NCBI RefSeq assembly: GCF_000737765.1
Contig: NZ_JPRI01000003.1
Coordinates: forward strand, 496,001 to 560,000
Direction: 5' to 3'
Length of the DNA: 64,000 bases
Source of the DNA: Chryseobacterium vrystaatense
GTDB taxonomy: Bacteria; Bacteroidota; Bacteroidia; Flavobacteriales; Weeksellaceae
This document shows, in pieces, positions 1 through 11,600 of this stretch (positions are counted from its first letter, which is position 1; each line of letters opens with the position of its first letter). Both the position numbers and the translations under genes were made by a program. The notes beneath the pieces were generated by a model, which saw nothing but the letters and a program-made list of their open reading frames with translations, was not told the origin of the DNA and ran no database searches.

Positions 1-128
1 AGGAAAATCTGATCATCTCCGGAATAAACAAAACAGCAGAAAACGCTTATGCCGTTATTTTTTATCCGCGGACTGAACGCGAAACCAAAAATAAAGAACT
101 GCTTATTTTAAATCGAAAGGTACAGTAA
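1..128 (+). CDS. C-terminal end of an unidentified protein (partial)
   Basis: The third forward frame is open from the window edge to a TAA at 126-128 and encodes about 41 residues (ENLIISGINKTAENAYAV, then FYPRTERETKNKELLILNRK). The composition is protein-like and the other two forward frames contain stops. The N-terminal part lies outside the window, so I cannot name a family. Confidence 0.5.
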   Translation, partial: ENLIISGINKTAENAYAVIFYPRTERETKNKELLILNRKVQ

Positions 129-184
129 CAAGTCAAGATTTTCAGAATTCACAACACCCAAAAACATCACGAAAATTTTCAAAA

Positions 185-1138
185 ATGAATTTTAGACCAA
201 CAGCAGCAATTTTGATAATGTTAGCTTTTCAATTTTCGTGTTCTCAAAAAACAGAACAGAAGAAAAATACATTGCAAAGTGAACAGGTAAAGGTGAAAGA
301 GAAGCTAATTCCTGACAAAGAGGATAAAATTTATCGGGGAAATACGAACCTGCTTACCCAAAAAGAGATTGACGAATTTGGAAAAAAAGGCTACACTTTT
401 ATTGCTGGGAATATCACTATAGGGGATATCAATGCAGTTGAATCCTCTGAGGAAGACATACGTTTAGATCCTTTAAAAACGATAAAGAATATTGATGGTG
501 AACTCGTTATAACCGGCTTTAAAAATTTGAAATCGATTCAGGGACTTGAAAATATTGAACGTATCAATGGAGATTTCACATTATCCGGCTGTGGGTTAAA
601 AACATTCAATACACTGGAAAAATTATCCATTATAAACGGTAACTTAACAATAGGAAGTAATGATTTTGCCGATGAAAAACTTACGGAAATAAAAGGATTT
701 AATAATTTAATTAAGGTAGACAATATTTATATTTCAGGAAATTCTGCGCTGCAAATATTAAATGCTTTTCATAAAATAGAGAAAACGGGAACCATTCAGA
801 TTATCAACAGCAGTCTTGAAAAAGTTGATAGTTTCACAAGTCTGAAAAATGTACAAAGCTTTACGGTAGAATACTCATCATCTTTAAAAGAAGTTGACCT
901 ACAAAAACTTGAAACGGTATCAAGATTACTTGGGTTACATGAGAATACCCAGTATAAGGGTAAGATCACGATGCCCAATATCAGAAAAGTCAATCATCTC
1001 TATATTGTGGGTAACAGTAATTTAGAAAACTATTGTGATTTTTCGGAAGCAGTGAAGCAAAATAAAATTGATACATTATCAGCTTACGCCAATAAAATAA
1101 ATCTCACGAAAGAGCAGTTAAAAGTAAAATGCAGATAA
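185..1138 (+). CDS. Probable lipoprotein with receptor-L-domain-like repeats
   Basis: 317 residues. A hydrophobic N-terminus (residues about 6-17) ends at Cys19 (FQFSCSQ), which suggests lipidation although the lipobox is weak because position -3 is Gln. A polar linker follows, and from about residue 95 the protein shows repeats of roughly 23-26 residues with the rhythm 'IdGeLvItGfknLksIqgLenI', alternating short beta strands and Leu/Ile positions. This resembles receptor L-domain or leucine-rich-repeat solenoids found on Bacteroidota surface lipoproteins. Such solenoids usually bind ligands; no catalytic motif is visible. It is followed by an imperfect inverted repeat and then the S41 peptidase gene. 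The role is unknown. Confidence 0.75.
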   Translation: MNFRPTAAILIMLAFQFSCSQKTEQKKNTLQSEQVKVKEKLIPDKEDKIYRGNTNLLTQKEIDEFGKKGYTFIAGNITIGDINAVESSEEDIRLDPLKTIKNIDGELVITGFKNLKSIQGLENIERINGDFTLSGCGLKTFNTLEKLSIINGNLTIGSNDFADEKLTEIKGFNNLIKVDNIYISGNSALQILNAFHKIEKTGTIQIINSSLEKVDSFTSLKNVQSFTVEYSSSLKEVDLQKLETVSRLLGLHENTQYKGKITMPNIRKVNHLYIVGNSNLENYCDFSEAVKQNKIDTLSAYANKINLTKEQLKVKCR

Positions 1139-1184
1139 GAGCGTATTTCAACGTCCGGAATGCTTAAAAAACAGACTTTTTTAT

Positions 1185-1238
1185 CTGATCAACAAACTAG
1201 TTTTTAGTTGTTTACGTTTGCTTTTAGTTTGTGATCAG
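1185..1238. repeat. Imperfect inverted repeat between two genes
   Basis: CTGATCAACAAACT at 1185-1198 is mirrored by AGTTTGTGATCAG at 1226-1238, with one base missing from the right arm and a 27-nt loop rich in T. It lies between the stop at 1138 and the S41 peptidase start at 1290. It could be a transcript-end hairpin or an operator; there is no clean T-run after the right arm. Confidence 0.45.
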
Positions 1239-1289
1239 CTGATTCGTTAAAAATATTATCTTTACCGGATTCTAATTTTCAGGGACATT

Positions 1290-2270
1290 ATGAAACGATT
1301 TTATTTTCTGATCACATTTTTTGTGATTTTTATTCATACCAATGCCAGTGCGCAGACCGACAGTGTACAAAGCTACGTAGTCAGAGCTATTGATCTGATG
1401 AAGGCTAAATCGGTCAATAAACACAGAATCAATTGGGATTCCTTATATACAGACTCCCGCAAAAAAGCCGCAAAACTGCATACCATAAGGGAAACTTATC
1501 CGCTTATAAAAAATATACTGGGTGCGCTGAAAGATGCTCACTCCAACTTCTTTCCACCTGAAATGGTTAAGGACTACACATTGGGATACAGAGCTACCGG
1601 TCAGGAATTTCCGGTTATTGAAGCCAAAATTACTGAAAATGGAATGGCGTACATTAGTCTTCCGGGCTTTGCCTGTTATCATTTTGCAGAATGGGATGAA
1701 TTTGTTAATACATTTTATAAAAAAATTGAAGAGCTGAACGCCCAAAAGCCTAAGGGATGGATACTGGATCTCCGCGAAAATGGAGGAGGGATGTTTTATC
1801 CTATGCTTGCTGCCCTTTCGCCCATGCTGGATAAGCAAAATGCTATTGGAACAGTAGATGCAGAAGGACAATATGCTTTTTTTGAATTCGATCGCGACGG
1901 TAATCTTTTTGAAGGAAAACAGAAAGTTCATCATTTTAATATTAAAAAAGTTCCTCAGCGCATTACCAAACCTATTATTGTAATGGTCAGTAAGAAAACA
2001 TCAAGTTCAGGAGAATTCTCTACCATCGCTTTTGCCGGTCAGAAGAATGTAAGGATTATAGGACAGAATACCATGGGACTAACCTCCGGAAATCAGGAAT
2101 ATAAACTTTCTGACGGAGCATTTTTAGTTTTGACGACTGGTAATATTGTAGACCGCAACAAAAAGGAATATGATGAAGTAGGAAAGGGCTTCTCTCCTCA
2201 GGTGCAGTTGAAAGACCTTTCAGATGCAGAATACATGAAAACAGCAAATGATCTATTACTCAAAAAATAA
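1290..2270 (+). CDS. S41 family (C-terminal-processing-like) peptidase, exported
   Basis: 326 residues with a signal peptide (hydrophobic residues 4-16, NASAQ cleavage region at about 18-22). The S41/TSPc core covers about residues 95-320. LDLRENGGG near residue 160 is the strand and oxyanion region of the family. KKTSSSGEF near 230-238 carries the expected nucleophile serine, and GQNTMGLTSG near 256-265 is the conserved strand-turn after it. The length and the missing obvious PDZ domain match the short S41 proteins common in Bacteroidota rather than full CtpA. It probably acts in the periplasm on peptides or proteins; the substrate is unknown. It converges on the monooxygenase gene across a strong hairpin. 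Confidence 0.85.
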   Translation: MKRFYFLITFFVIFIHTNASAQTDSVQSYVVRAIDLMKAKSVNKHRINWDSLYTDSRKKAAKLHTIRETYPLIKNILGALKDAHSNFFPPEMVKDYTLGYRATGQEFPVIEAKITENGMAYISLPGFACYHFAEWDEFVNTFYKKIEELNAQKPKGWILDLRENGGGMFYPMLAALSPMLDKQNAIGTVDAEGQYAFFEFDRDGNLFEGKQKVHHFNIKKVPQRITKPIIVMVSKKTSSSGEFSTIAFAGQKNVRIIGQNTMGLTSGNQEYKLSDGAFLVLTTGNIVDRNKKEYDEVGKGFSPQVQLKDLSDAEYMKTANDLLLKK

Positions 2271-2324
2271 TCATCAATTTGCCATGAATTCTGGGATTCA
2301 GAAATAGGCTTGTTGAAAATATTA

Positions 2325-2367
2325 AAAATGCCCTGCGCGAAGTCGGAGACTTCGCGCAGGGCATTTT
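2325..2367. terminator. Bidirectional intrinsic terminator, perfect 20-bp stem
   Basis: The arms 2325-2344 and 2348-2367 are perfect reverse complements with a GGA loop. The stem is GC-rich in the middle and ends in AAAA/TTTT, so it can terminate both the S41 peptidase transcript (plus) and the convergent monooxygenase transcript (minus). Confidence 0.9.
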
Positions 2368-2400
2368 AACTTTTGTAAAAAGAAGGTGTCTGAACATCCT

Positions 2401-3567
<1,167 letters not shown>

Positions 3568-3619
3568 TTAGGAATAAAATAATTACTTTAGACGTGAAAA
3601 TATCTGTAAAAGACTTTTT

Positions 3620-4570
3620 ATGAAAAATACTGATACCATTCCGGATGTTCTTAAAAAGCTGGCCTCTTTATTAGGAACAGAAATAAAGCAGAGAAGGCTA
3701 GAGATTCCATCTCAATTTGGTAAAGGATATTGTACCGGATTTATCTTTAATGATCATATCCGGATGTTGATCAGTAACTATGAGCTCAATGAAGACATCA
3801 TCATTGAAAACCCGGACCGGAATACTGCCAAGAGGATGCTGTTTTTTAAGTTTCAAAATATTTTTCCTGATACATTATCAGGCAAAAAAATGACCAGGGA
3901 AGTGCCTTCCGTTTTAATTGCGACCAGCCGTATCAATACGGATGATGTGATTTCGATTCATTCAAATAAATCAACCATCAATATCGAAGTCGATGCAGAC
4001 TATCTGAAAGGCCTTTTTCTCTTATCGGATCAATCACCTGTTTTACAAAGCTTATTACAGAATTCGCAGCCTTATCTTTTTGAGCAAATGATTTATCCCT
4101 CCTTACAGGAGACCGTAGAAGAGATTGTATCACAACCGTCTGATGAAATTTTTGAGCTGTTTTTTATGAGAATCAAGGCTGAAGAACTGATCTGTAGACT
4201 ACTCATGGAATTGGAAAAGCGGGATGAAAAACGTCTGTATGCGCTGAATAGTCACGACATACAAATCATTTATAAAGTTAAGGATCAGATCCTTCAGCAT
4301 CTGGACGTACCTCCGGTCATCGGAGAACTGGCATCCCAGGCAGGAATGAGCCCAACTAAACTGAAACGTCTTTTCAGGCAGATATTTGGCGACAGTATAT
4401 TCAGCTATTATCAGGGATTCAGGATGAAAGAAGCCGCTCTTCTTCTGCAGGCAAAAAAGTATTCTGTTTCAGAAGTAGGATACAGGCTCGGCTTTACCAA
4501 TCTAAGTCATTTTTCAAAGCTGTTTAAAGAACATATGGGAATGAAGCCGAAACAGTATGCGATGATGTAA
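3620..4570 (+). CDS. AraC family transcriptional regulator
   Basis: 316 residues. The C-terminal hundred residues form an AraC-type double HTH: PPVIGELASQAGMSPTKLK is the first helix-turn-helix and VSEVGYRLGFTNLSHFSKLF the second, ending in the usual MGMKPKQY. The N-terminal 200 residues are a family-specific sensing region with no recognised effector motif. The gene is transcribed away from the Tet(X)-like monooxygenase and shares its 94-bp promoter region, the standard arrangement for a local activator or repressor. I infer that it controls the monooxygenase gene. Confidence 0.88.
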   Translation: MKNTDTIPDVLKKLASLLGTEIKQRRLEIPSQFGKGYCTGFIFNDHIRMLISNYELNEDIIIENPDRNTAKRMLFFKFQNIFPDTLSGKKMTREVPSVLIATSRINTDDVISIHSNKSTINIEVDADYLKGLFLLSDQSPVLQSLLQNSQPYLFEQMIYPSLQETVEEIVSQPSDEIFELFFMRIKAEELICRLLMELEKRDEKRLYALNSHDIQIIYKVKDQILQHLDVPPVIGELASQAGMSPTKLKRLFRQIFGDSIFSYYQGFRMKEAALLLQAKKYSVSEVGYRLGFTNLSHFSKLFKEHMGMKPKQYAMM

Positions 4571-4688
4571 TAAATACCGAGACTAGGGTGTCTATAAGTA
4601 AAATTCGGCTGATTTTTAAAAAGCTTAAAAGAGCTGCACAGCCCATACTAAAAATTAGTTAATTTTGAACAAAACTTTAGAAAATAGA

Positions 4689-6491
4689 ATGAAAACCAAA
4701 ACACCCTGTTATATTGCGCTCATCATCGGAATGACGTACATGCCGGTATCAGCACAGACCAAAGAACAATTAAAAAAAGAAATTTCTAAAGTAGAAGCAG
4801 GACTGATGCCTGTCGTTCGTTTTCAGGGCGAACCTCTTTGGACGTTAGAATCCAGGATGAAACATTACAATGTGCCCGGTGTCAGTATTGCTGTTATCAA
4901 AAATTCTAAAGTAATATGGAGTAAAACCTATGGCTTTGCTGATGTAGAATCTAAAACACCTGTCAATGCCCAAACACTTTTTCAGGCTGCTTCTATGAGC
5001 AAGCCTGTCAGTTCCTATGCTGCATTAACAGAAGTAGAAGCAGGAAAAATAAACCCGGATGCTGATGTCAATTCTTATCTGAAATCCTGGAAAGTTCCGG
5101 ACAATGAATTCACAAAAGAGAAAAAAGTTACTTTAAAAAATATAGTCAGCCACACCGCCGGTTTTACGGTAAGTGGATTTCCAGGATATGAAAAAGGGAA
5201 ACCTATTCCTACGCTGATTCAGGTTTTAAAAGGACAAAGCCCTTCCAATACAGGCGCTGTTGTGGTTGATAAAACTCCCGGAACACCTTTCAGATACGCC
5301 GGAGGAGGATACTGTGTTTTGCAGCAGATGCTTATTGATATAGAAGGAAAAGACTTTACTTCCATTATGAACGAAAAAGTACTGCAGCCACTGAATATGA
5401 AACACAGTACTTTTTCCCAGCCACTTCCTGAAGCCATGGCACAATATGAAGCTTCAGCATATACCGAAACCGGGCAGAAAGTTCCGGGGAAATCTCATAC
5501 CTATCCTGAACAGGCAGCTGCCGGTTTATGGACCACCGCAGAAGATTTGTCTAAATTTGTTATAGATGTTCAGAATACCCTGAGTGGGAAAAGCAGTACT
5601 GTTATTTCACAAAAGACTGCTGAACAGTTTACCACTTCATTGATCGATCCTTTTATGGGATTGGGGATCTTTCTGGAAAACAGAAGTGGTCACATGTACT
5701 TCAATCATGGCGGCTGGAATGAAGGGTTTTCCAGTAGATTTATAGCCAGTAAAACTAGCGGTGACGGAATTGTTGTACTAACGAATACCAATAAACCTGA
5801 TTTTGTAGAAGAGCTCGTCCGTTCGGTGGCAGAGGTCTATCACTGGCCGTCATTTAATTTTCCGGTTCAGACAATACAACCTTTAAATCAGACTGATTTC
5901 AGCAATATCGGACGTTATAAAAGTAGAAAATATGGCTTTTCCAGAATCTACCTTGAAAATGGAAAGCTGATGATGTCCAACGATACAGACACTCCGGTGG
6001 AAATGACCAAAGTAGGGGAAAATAAGTATGTATTTCGTAACTGGAACTTTACGGTAAAATTTGAAAAAAATGCCGTTACCGGTAAAAAAGATATTATACA
6101 GGTCTTTGCTGACGGAAAAATAAGATCCACAGATCCACAGATGGGGGCAGAAGAAAAAACACCTTTGGAATTGGTGCTGAATGGAAATTTTGACAAAGGT
6201 CTGGAAGCTTATCAGAAAGCCAGAAATGAAGATGCAGGTCATGATCTTCTCTCAGAAGGTTACCTGAATGGAGTAGGCTACAGCATGCTTCGAAATAAAG
6301 AATTCACAAAAGCCATTGACATGTTCCGCGTGAATGCGGCATTGTATCCCAAAAGTGAAAATGTCTACGACAGCTTAGGGGAAGCTTACCTGAATGCCGG
6401 ACAAAAGGACAAAGCCAGGGAGAATTATAAAAAAGTACTGGACATCAATCCGAAAAATGAAAATGCTTTAAAAGCTTTAAAAACATTATAA
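4689..6491 (+). CDS. Serine hydrolase of the class C beta-lactamase fold with C-terminal TPRs
   Basis: About 600 residues from the ATG at 4689. An upstream in-frame TTG at 4665 would precede the signal peptide (MKTKTPCYIALIIG, then PVSAQ), so the ATG is preferred. The beta-lactamase/D-alanyl-peptidase domain covers residues about 45-380: SxxK is SMSK with Ser102 and Lys105, the YxN position reads YAG, and HGG (FNHGGWNEG) replaces KTG. Residues about 390-500 form a beta-rich linker. The last 90 residues hold two TPRs (YLNGVGYSMLRNKEFTKAID and DSLGEAYLNAGQKDKARENY). Such proteins act as esterases or peptidases rather than resistance enzymes. It lies downstream of the AraC gene in the same direction, 118 bp away. 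The substrate is unknown. Confidence 0.87.
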   Translation: MKTKTPCYIALIIGMTYMPVSAQTKEQLKKEISKVEAGLMPVVRFQGEPLWTLESRMKHYNVPGVSIAVIKNSKVIWSKTYGFADVESKTPVNAQTLFQAASMSKPVSSYAALTEVEAGKINPDADVNSYLKSWKVPDNEFTKEKKVTLKNIVSHTAGFTVSGFPGYEKGKPIPTLIQVLKGQSPSNTGAVVVDKTPGTPFRYAGGGYCVLQQMLIDIEGKDFTSIMNEKVLQPLNMKHSTFSQPLPEAMAQYEASAYTETGQKVPGKSHTYPEQAAAGLWTTAEDLSKFVIDVQNTLSGKSSTVISQKTAEQFTTSLIDPFMGLGIFLENRSGHMYFNHGGWNEGFSSRFIASKTSGDGIVVLTNTNKPDFVEELVRSVAEVYHWPSFNFPVQTIQPLNQTDFSNIGRYKSRKYGFSRIYLENGKLMMSNDTDTPVEMTKVGENKYVFRNWNFTVKFEKNAVTGKKDIIQVFADGKIRSTDPQMGAEEKTPLELVLNGNFDKGLEAYQKARNEDAGHDLLSEGYLNGVGYSMLRNKEFTKAIDMFRVNAALYPKSENVYDSLGEAYLNAGQKDKARENYKKVLDINPKNENALKALKTL

Positions 6492-6497
6492 TAAACA

Positions 6498-6522
6498 ACT
6501 GCCTTCTCTATGGGAAGGCAGT
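6498..6522 (+). terminator. Hairpin terminator after the TPR-hydrolase gene
   Basis: ACTGCCTTC at 6498-6506 pairs with GAAGGCAGT at 6514-6522 across a 7-nt loop, seven bases after the stop codon. The following sequence is AT-rich but lacks a clean T-run, so termination strength is uncertain. Confidence 0.55.
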
Positions 6523-6547
6523 ATTTACATAGGTAAAATATAAAATA

Positions 6548-6894
6548 ATGATCAGTAAAAAAGATCAATACGGATTGGAATTCCGTAAGGTAAATTTCGA
6601 TGGGAATCTTGTATATCAGTGCAGGAGGATAAATAATGGGTTAATGAAAATAACCTGTTGCTGTTTTTGGATAGTTTAGATAGCTCCCGAACAGAATTTC
6701 TTTTGAAGGAAATCGATTTCTTTCTGATCCATACGCCGGATACGGATTGGGAACCTTATGACTCTATGGTGTTGGAGCATATTGATTTGAAAATTAGGTA
6801 TCCTGAATTTATAATTGACGGTCAGCCGGAAACTTTTCCGCTGCCAGATATCAGAGATTTGTTACAGGAATGGCTGGAATTTTTAAAACATTAG
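6548..6894 (+). pseudogene. Small hypothetical gene split by a frameshift
   Basis: An ATG at 6548 opens a frame encoding MISKKDQYGLEFRKVNFDG and onward to about NNGLMKIT, then runs into CCCFWIV and a stop near 6679. The next frame continues without a start codon (LLLFLDSLDSSRTEFLLKEI, then a Pro/Asp/Glu-rich stretch) to a stop at 6892-6894. Joined near 6650-6660, the pieces give a sensible acidic protein of about 115 residues. The change needed is one lost base (or two gained). Either this copy is broken or the assembly has an error. I do not recognise the family. Confidence 0.6.
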
Positions 6895-7072
6895 CTTTTT
6901 TGAAGAATAAATAAGTACTGGTATGATGTCATTTATCTAACATATTGAATGATTTTTTGAGTATAATAATATTTTTAGTAATATTTATTTTAAAAATTGA
7001 TTTATAAGTGTATATGTGTGGTATGTGGGCATAAAATGATTAAAAAATAAACGTTTTTCGAATTTTTGTGAG

Positions 7073-7080
7073 TATTTTTG
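7073..7080 (+). promoter_or_regulatory. Bacteroidota -7 promoter element, TATTTTTG
   Basis: TATTTTTG at 7073-7080 matches TAnnTTTG exactly. I see no TTG at the expected -33 distance. It includes the TTG at 7078 that would otherwise serve as a start codon for the downstream gene, which argues for the ATG at 7123. Confidence 0.45.
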
Positions 7081-7122
7081 GCACTACTAAAAATATACAA
7101 ACCACAAGTACTGATTCATCTT

Positions 7123-8598
7123 ATGATCTTAATTGTTGATGACAACCAAAGTAATCTTTACTCACTGAAAAAACTGCTGGAATCTAAAGATTTTCAGGTA
7201 GATACAGCCAATTCCGGAGAAGAGGCATTAGGGAAAGCCATAAAAAATAATTATGCACTGATTATTTTAGATGTGCAGATGCCCGGGATGGATGGATTTG
7301 AAGTGGCTGAAACACTTGCCGACTATAGCAAAACAAAAGAAGTCCCCATCATATTTTTATCGGCCGTAAGCACTGAGAAGAAATTTATTACCAAAGGATA
7401 TGCTTCAGGAGGAAAGGACTATGTGACCAAACCGGTAGATCCCGAAATTCTTTTGCTTAAAGTTAAAACCTTCTACAGTCTTCAGGAGCAAAGTCTGGCG
7501 ATGAAAAAGACGCAGCAGAGCCTGGAACTGGAAGTTAAAGGCAGAAGGGAATCGCAGGTGACCATGAAGTCCCAGATCGACCATTTTCAGTTGATGCTTG
7601 AATCCCTTCCACAGATTGCTTTTACTCTGAATGAAGAGGGAAATATAGAATTTGTTAACCTTAAATGGTATCAATATTCAGAAACAGATGTCGATTTTCC
7701 GGATGTTCATCCTGATGATCTCAATATCAGAGAAGAATTTGACCGTTGCAGAAAAAAGAACAGGGCACTCGAACTTGAGGTCCGAATAAAAAATATTGAT
7801 TCCGGAGAATACCGCTATCATCTGTTACGGATCACCCCTGTAAATGACGGAAACGGGATCAAAAACTGGGTAGGAACTTTTACTGATATCGATGATCAGA
7901 AAAAAGTGGAAAAGGAAAAAGATGAATTCCTGAGTATTGCCAGTCACGAACTGAAGACCCCTCTCACGAGTATAAAAGCGTATGTTCAGCTGTTAGACCG
8001 TAAATTGAAACTGGATAAGCAAAGTGCAGAAGCTGGTTTTATGGTCAAAGTTCAGGATCAGATCGAAAAACTGAACACTTTGATCACCGACCTGCTTGAT
8101 GTTTCAAAAATAGAAAACGGCAAACTTAAAATCAACAGAAAACCGACCAGTCTTGAAAATGTCATCAGCAATGCTGTTGAAACCATTATACAGACTCATG
8201 ACGAAAATAAAGTCAAAATAAAAAGGCACAGTATAGACCCTGAAATCCTGATTCCTTTTGATGAGATACGCATAGAACAGGTTCTTATTAATTTCCTGAC
8301 GAATGCCATTAAATATTCTCCTCAAAATAACCAGGTGATCATCACTGCATTTGTAGATGAGGAAAAACAGGAAGTAAAAGTAAGTGTTACTGATTTTGGT
8401 ATTGGAATTCCCGATTTCAAACAGGATGCCGTATTCCGCAAATTTTACCGTGTAGAAGAATCTTCACTGCAGTTTCAGGGAATGGGGATCGGGCTGTTTA
8501 TCTGTTCAGAGATCATTAAGCAGCACCATGGAACAATCGGGGTATCCAGTAAATTAGAGGAAGGTTCTACTTTCTACTTCACTTTACCTTTAAATTAA
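7123..8598 (+). CDS. Response regulator-PAS-histidine kinase
   Basis: 491 residues from the ATG at 7123. The start is chosen because the receiver begins at once (MILIVDDNQSN) and a promoter -7 element covers the alternative TTG at 7078. The receiver occupies residues 1-120: acidic pair at the N-terminus, phospho-acceptor Asp50 (ILDVQMPGMDG), and Lys in TKPVD. A linker helix and a PAS-like domain occupy about 150-265. The HisKA box FLSIASHELKTPLTS carries His275. The ATPase has the N box (INFLTNAIKYSP), G1 (DFGIGIP) and G2 (GMGIGLFI). There is no transmembrane segment, so it is a cytosolic kinase. The next gene, a membrane hybrid kinase, starts 5 bp later, so the two are co-transcribed. Confidence 0.92.
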   Translation: MILIVDDNQSNLYSLKKLLESKDFQVDTANSGEEALGKAIKNNYALIILDVQMPGMDGFEVAETLADYSKTKEVPIIFLSAVSTEKKFITKGYASGGKDYVTKPVDPEILLLKVKTFYSLQEQSLAMKKTQQSLELEVKGRRESQVTMKSQIDHFQLMLESLPQIAFTLNEEGNIEFVNLKWYQYSETDVDFPDVHPDDLNIREEFDRCRKKNRALELEVRIKNIDSGEYRYHLLRITPVNDGNGIKNWVGTFTDIDDQKKVEKEKDEFLSIASHELKTPLTSIKAYVQLLDRKLKLDKQSAEAGFMVKVQDQIEKLNTLITDLLDVSKIENGKLKINRKPTSLENVISNAVETIIQTHDENKVKIKRHSIDPEILIPFDEIRIEQVLINFLTNAIKYSPQNNQVIITAFVDEEKQEVKVSVTDFGIGIPDFKQDAVFRKFYRVEESSLQFQGMGIGLFICSEIIKQHHGTIGVSSKLEEGSTFYFTLPLN

Positions 8599-8603
8599 AT
8601 CGC

Positions 8604-11600
8604 ATGCCGAAAAAAATAATCAGAAATCTTCAGTTTGGGGTAGGATTATCTTTGCTGATCTTAATTGCAAGTTCAGTAGCATCCTACATGAGTATCCAGA
8701 GACAGATGGATCACCGTGAAAGCCTTTCCCAAAGCCGGAAGTCGATCACCGCTGTGAAAGATGTTCTTGTCGCTCTTCTGGATGCCGAAACAGGTAACAG
8801 AGGCTACCAGCTTACCGGAAAAGAAAATTTTCTGGAACCATACAACCGTAGTTTAAGCGAATATACAAAAGCTTTTGATCGTGCTAAAGCTTTAGATATT
8901 AAAGATAAGAATCAGCTTCAGCGTTTAGATGCCTTAGAAAAAAATGTGAACAGCAATGTTGATAATCTGAAGCAGTTTGTGCAGAACAGAAGGAACGGTA
9001 TTGTCATGACTCAGCAGCAGATCCTGATGAGCAAAAGCTATATGGACAAATGCCGTCAGATCGTCCGCGATTTTGTACAGTATGAAGAGAGTCAGCTTGA
9101 AATTAAAAATAAAGATCTCAACCGTTCATCCGGTACGACCGTTATGTTTATCATTATTTCTGCAATAGCAGCGATCGTGGTGACCATATTCTTTTATGTC
9201 AAACTAAGGGCAGATCTGATCCGCAGAGATAAACTGGAGAATGAATTACGGTCTAAAGACCTGGAAATAAGCAGACGTGTAAGTGCTATTCAGCAGATTG
9301 CCAACAGAGTAGCCAATGGCGATTACAGCCAGCGAGCAGTAGACCACTCCCAGGATGATCTCGGAGATCTGGTAGATTCTCTGAATCATATGACCGATTC
9401 TCTGAAGAAATCTTTTGATAAGATCAACAAAAGCGACTGGCGCCAGAAAGGACTAGCTTTACTGAACGAATCTCTGGTAGGAAATAAATCGGTGAAAGAA
9501 GTTTCCGAAGCCTCTTTAAACCAGCTTGTTGAATATGGTAAATGCATCAACGGTGCACTCTACATATTTGATGACGGAACACTTAGACTCAATACTTCTT
9601 TTGGTCTGGAAAATACCATGAAAAAATCTTTCGAACCGGGAGAGGGAATGGTAGGGCAGGCTTTTACCAATGAAAAAATGCAGGTTTACAACAATCTTCT
9701 TGAAGAGGATTTTGTGGCAAGTTTTGCCAGCAGCAGAATAAAAATAAACGGAATATTATTACTGCCAGTTCATGCTGACGGTCATTGCATCGGAATCGTA
9801 GAATTGGGGTCCGGTTCAGATTTTGACCAGGACAGACTGGATTATTTTGAAGAATGCAGCCGCAATATCGGAATTGCTCTAAATGCCGCAAAAGGCCGTG
9901 AGAAAGAACAGCAGTTACTGGAAGAAACCCAGGCACAATCTGAAGAATTACAGGTACAGCATTCCGAACTGGAAAACCTGAATACGGAACTGGAAGCGCA
10001 AACTCAAAAATTACAGGCATCTGAAGAAGAACTTAAAGTACAGCAGGAAGAGCTGATGCAGGCAAATGCTGAATTGGAAGAGCGGTCAAGACTTCTGGAA
10101 GAAAGAAATCATATGATCGCCCAAAGAAATGGTGAGATCCAGAAAAAAGTAGAAGAACTTGCTTTAAGTACCAAATACAAATCCGAGTTTCTGGCCAATA
10201 TGTCCCACGAACTAAGAACACCACTGAATTCAATCCTGTTGCTTTCAAGATTAATGGCTGAAAATCCTGATGAAAATCTGAATGAAGATCAGGTAGAATC
10301 AGCAAAAGTAATACAGAGCTCAGGAAGCAGCCTGTTGACGCTTATTGATGAAATCTTAGATCTTGCCAAAATAGAATCAGGAAAAATGACTCTTGAATAT
10401 CATGATGTGGTGGTGAATGACGTGATCAGAGATTTAAGAAGTCTGTTTAATCCGATTATTCAGGAAAAACAGATCCAATTTGATATTCATGTAGAAGAAG
10501 AGGTTGAAAAAACGATTGAAACCGACAGACTGCGTGTAGACCAGGTCTTACGTAACCTTCTTTCCAATGCAATCAAGTTTACCACAGAAGGAAGCATCAC
10601 TTTAAATATAAGAAAAGATACTGAAAATAAAGACTTCATAGTCTTCAGTGTGAAAGATACAGGAATAGGAATTCCCGAAGAAAAACAGGCCATTATTTTT
10701 GAAGCCTTCCAACAGGCAGACGGATCTACACGCCGTAAATTTGGAGGAACAGGATTGGGACTTTCCATAAGCAGAGAAATTGCAAGATTACTGGGTGGAG
10801 AATTAACCCTGAAAAGCAAAGTAGATGAAGGAAGCGAATTCAGTCTGATTATCCCTGTAAAAGCTTTATCTGAAACAGTTCAGCCGGAAAACGATCTTCA
10901 TTTGGTAGATACCATCCGCGAAGATGTCGAAGAAATTCAGAATATTCTTGAAGATACAGAATCCGAAACAACCCTGCATCTGGAGAATCTGGAAATTCCG
11001 GAAGACGTAGATGACGACAGAGACGGGATCACTCCTGAGGATAAAGTGATACTGATCGTAGAAGATGATATCAACTTTGCCAAAGCGCTCCTCAAATATA
11101 CCCGAATGAATAAGTATAAGGGAGTTGTGGTCGTAAGAGGAGATTATGCTTTATCAGCTGCTGTTCAATACCATCCCCAGGCTATTTTACTGGATGTCCA
11201 ATTGCCTGTGAAAGACGGTTGGAAGGTGATGGATGAGCTTAAAGCCAATTCTGCCACCAGGCATATTCCGGTGCATATGATGTCTGTGCTGCAGCTTGAA
11301 AAAGAAAGTTTAATGAAGGGGGCTATTGATTTTATTAATAAGCCGTTAGCCTTAGATAAAATGACCGATGTCTTCAAAAAAATTGAAGATGCCCTGCAAA
11401 TGTCACCGCAAAAAGTTCTGATTGTAGAGCATAATGCCAAGCATGCCAAAGCATTATCCTACTATTTAAGCAATTTCAATATTTCATTATCAGTAGAAAA
11501 TAACGTTGAAGACAGCGTTAAAGCCCTGACTTCAGATCATATTGACTGTGTGATTTTAGATATCGGAGATTCCAGAAGCAGTGAATACAAGGTCATCGAA

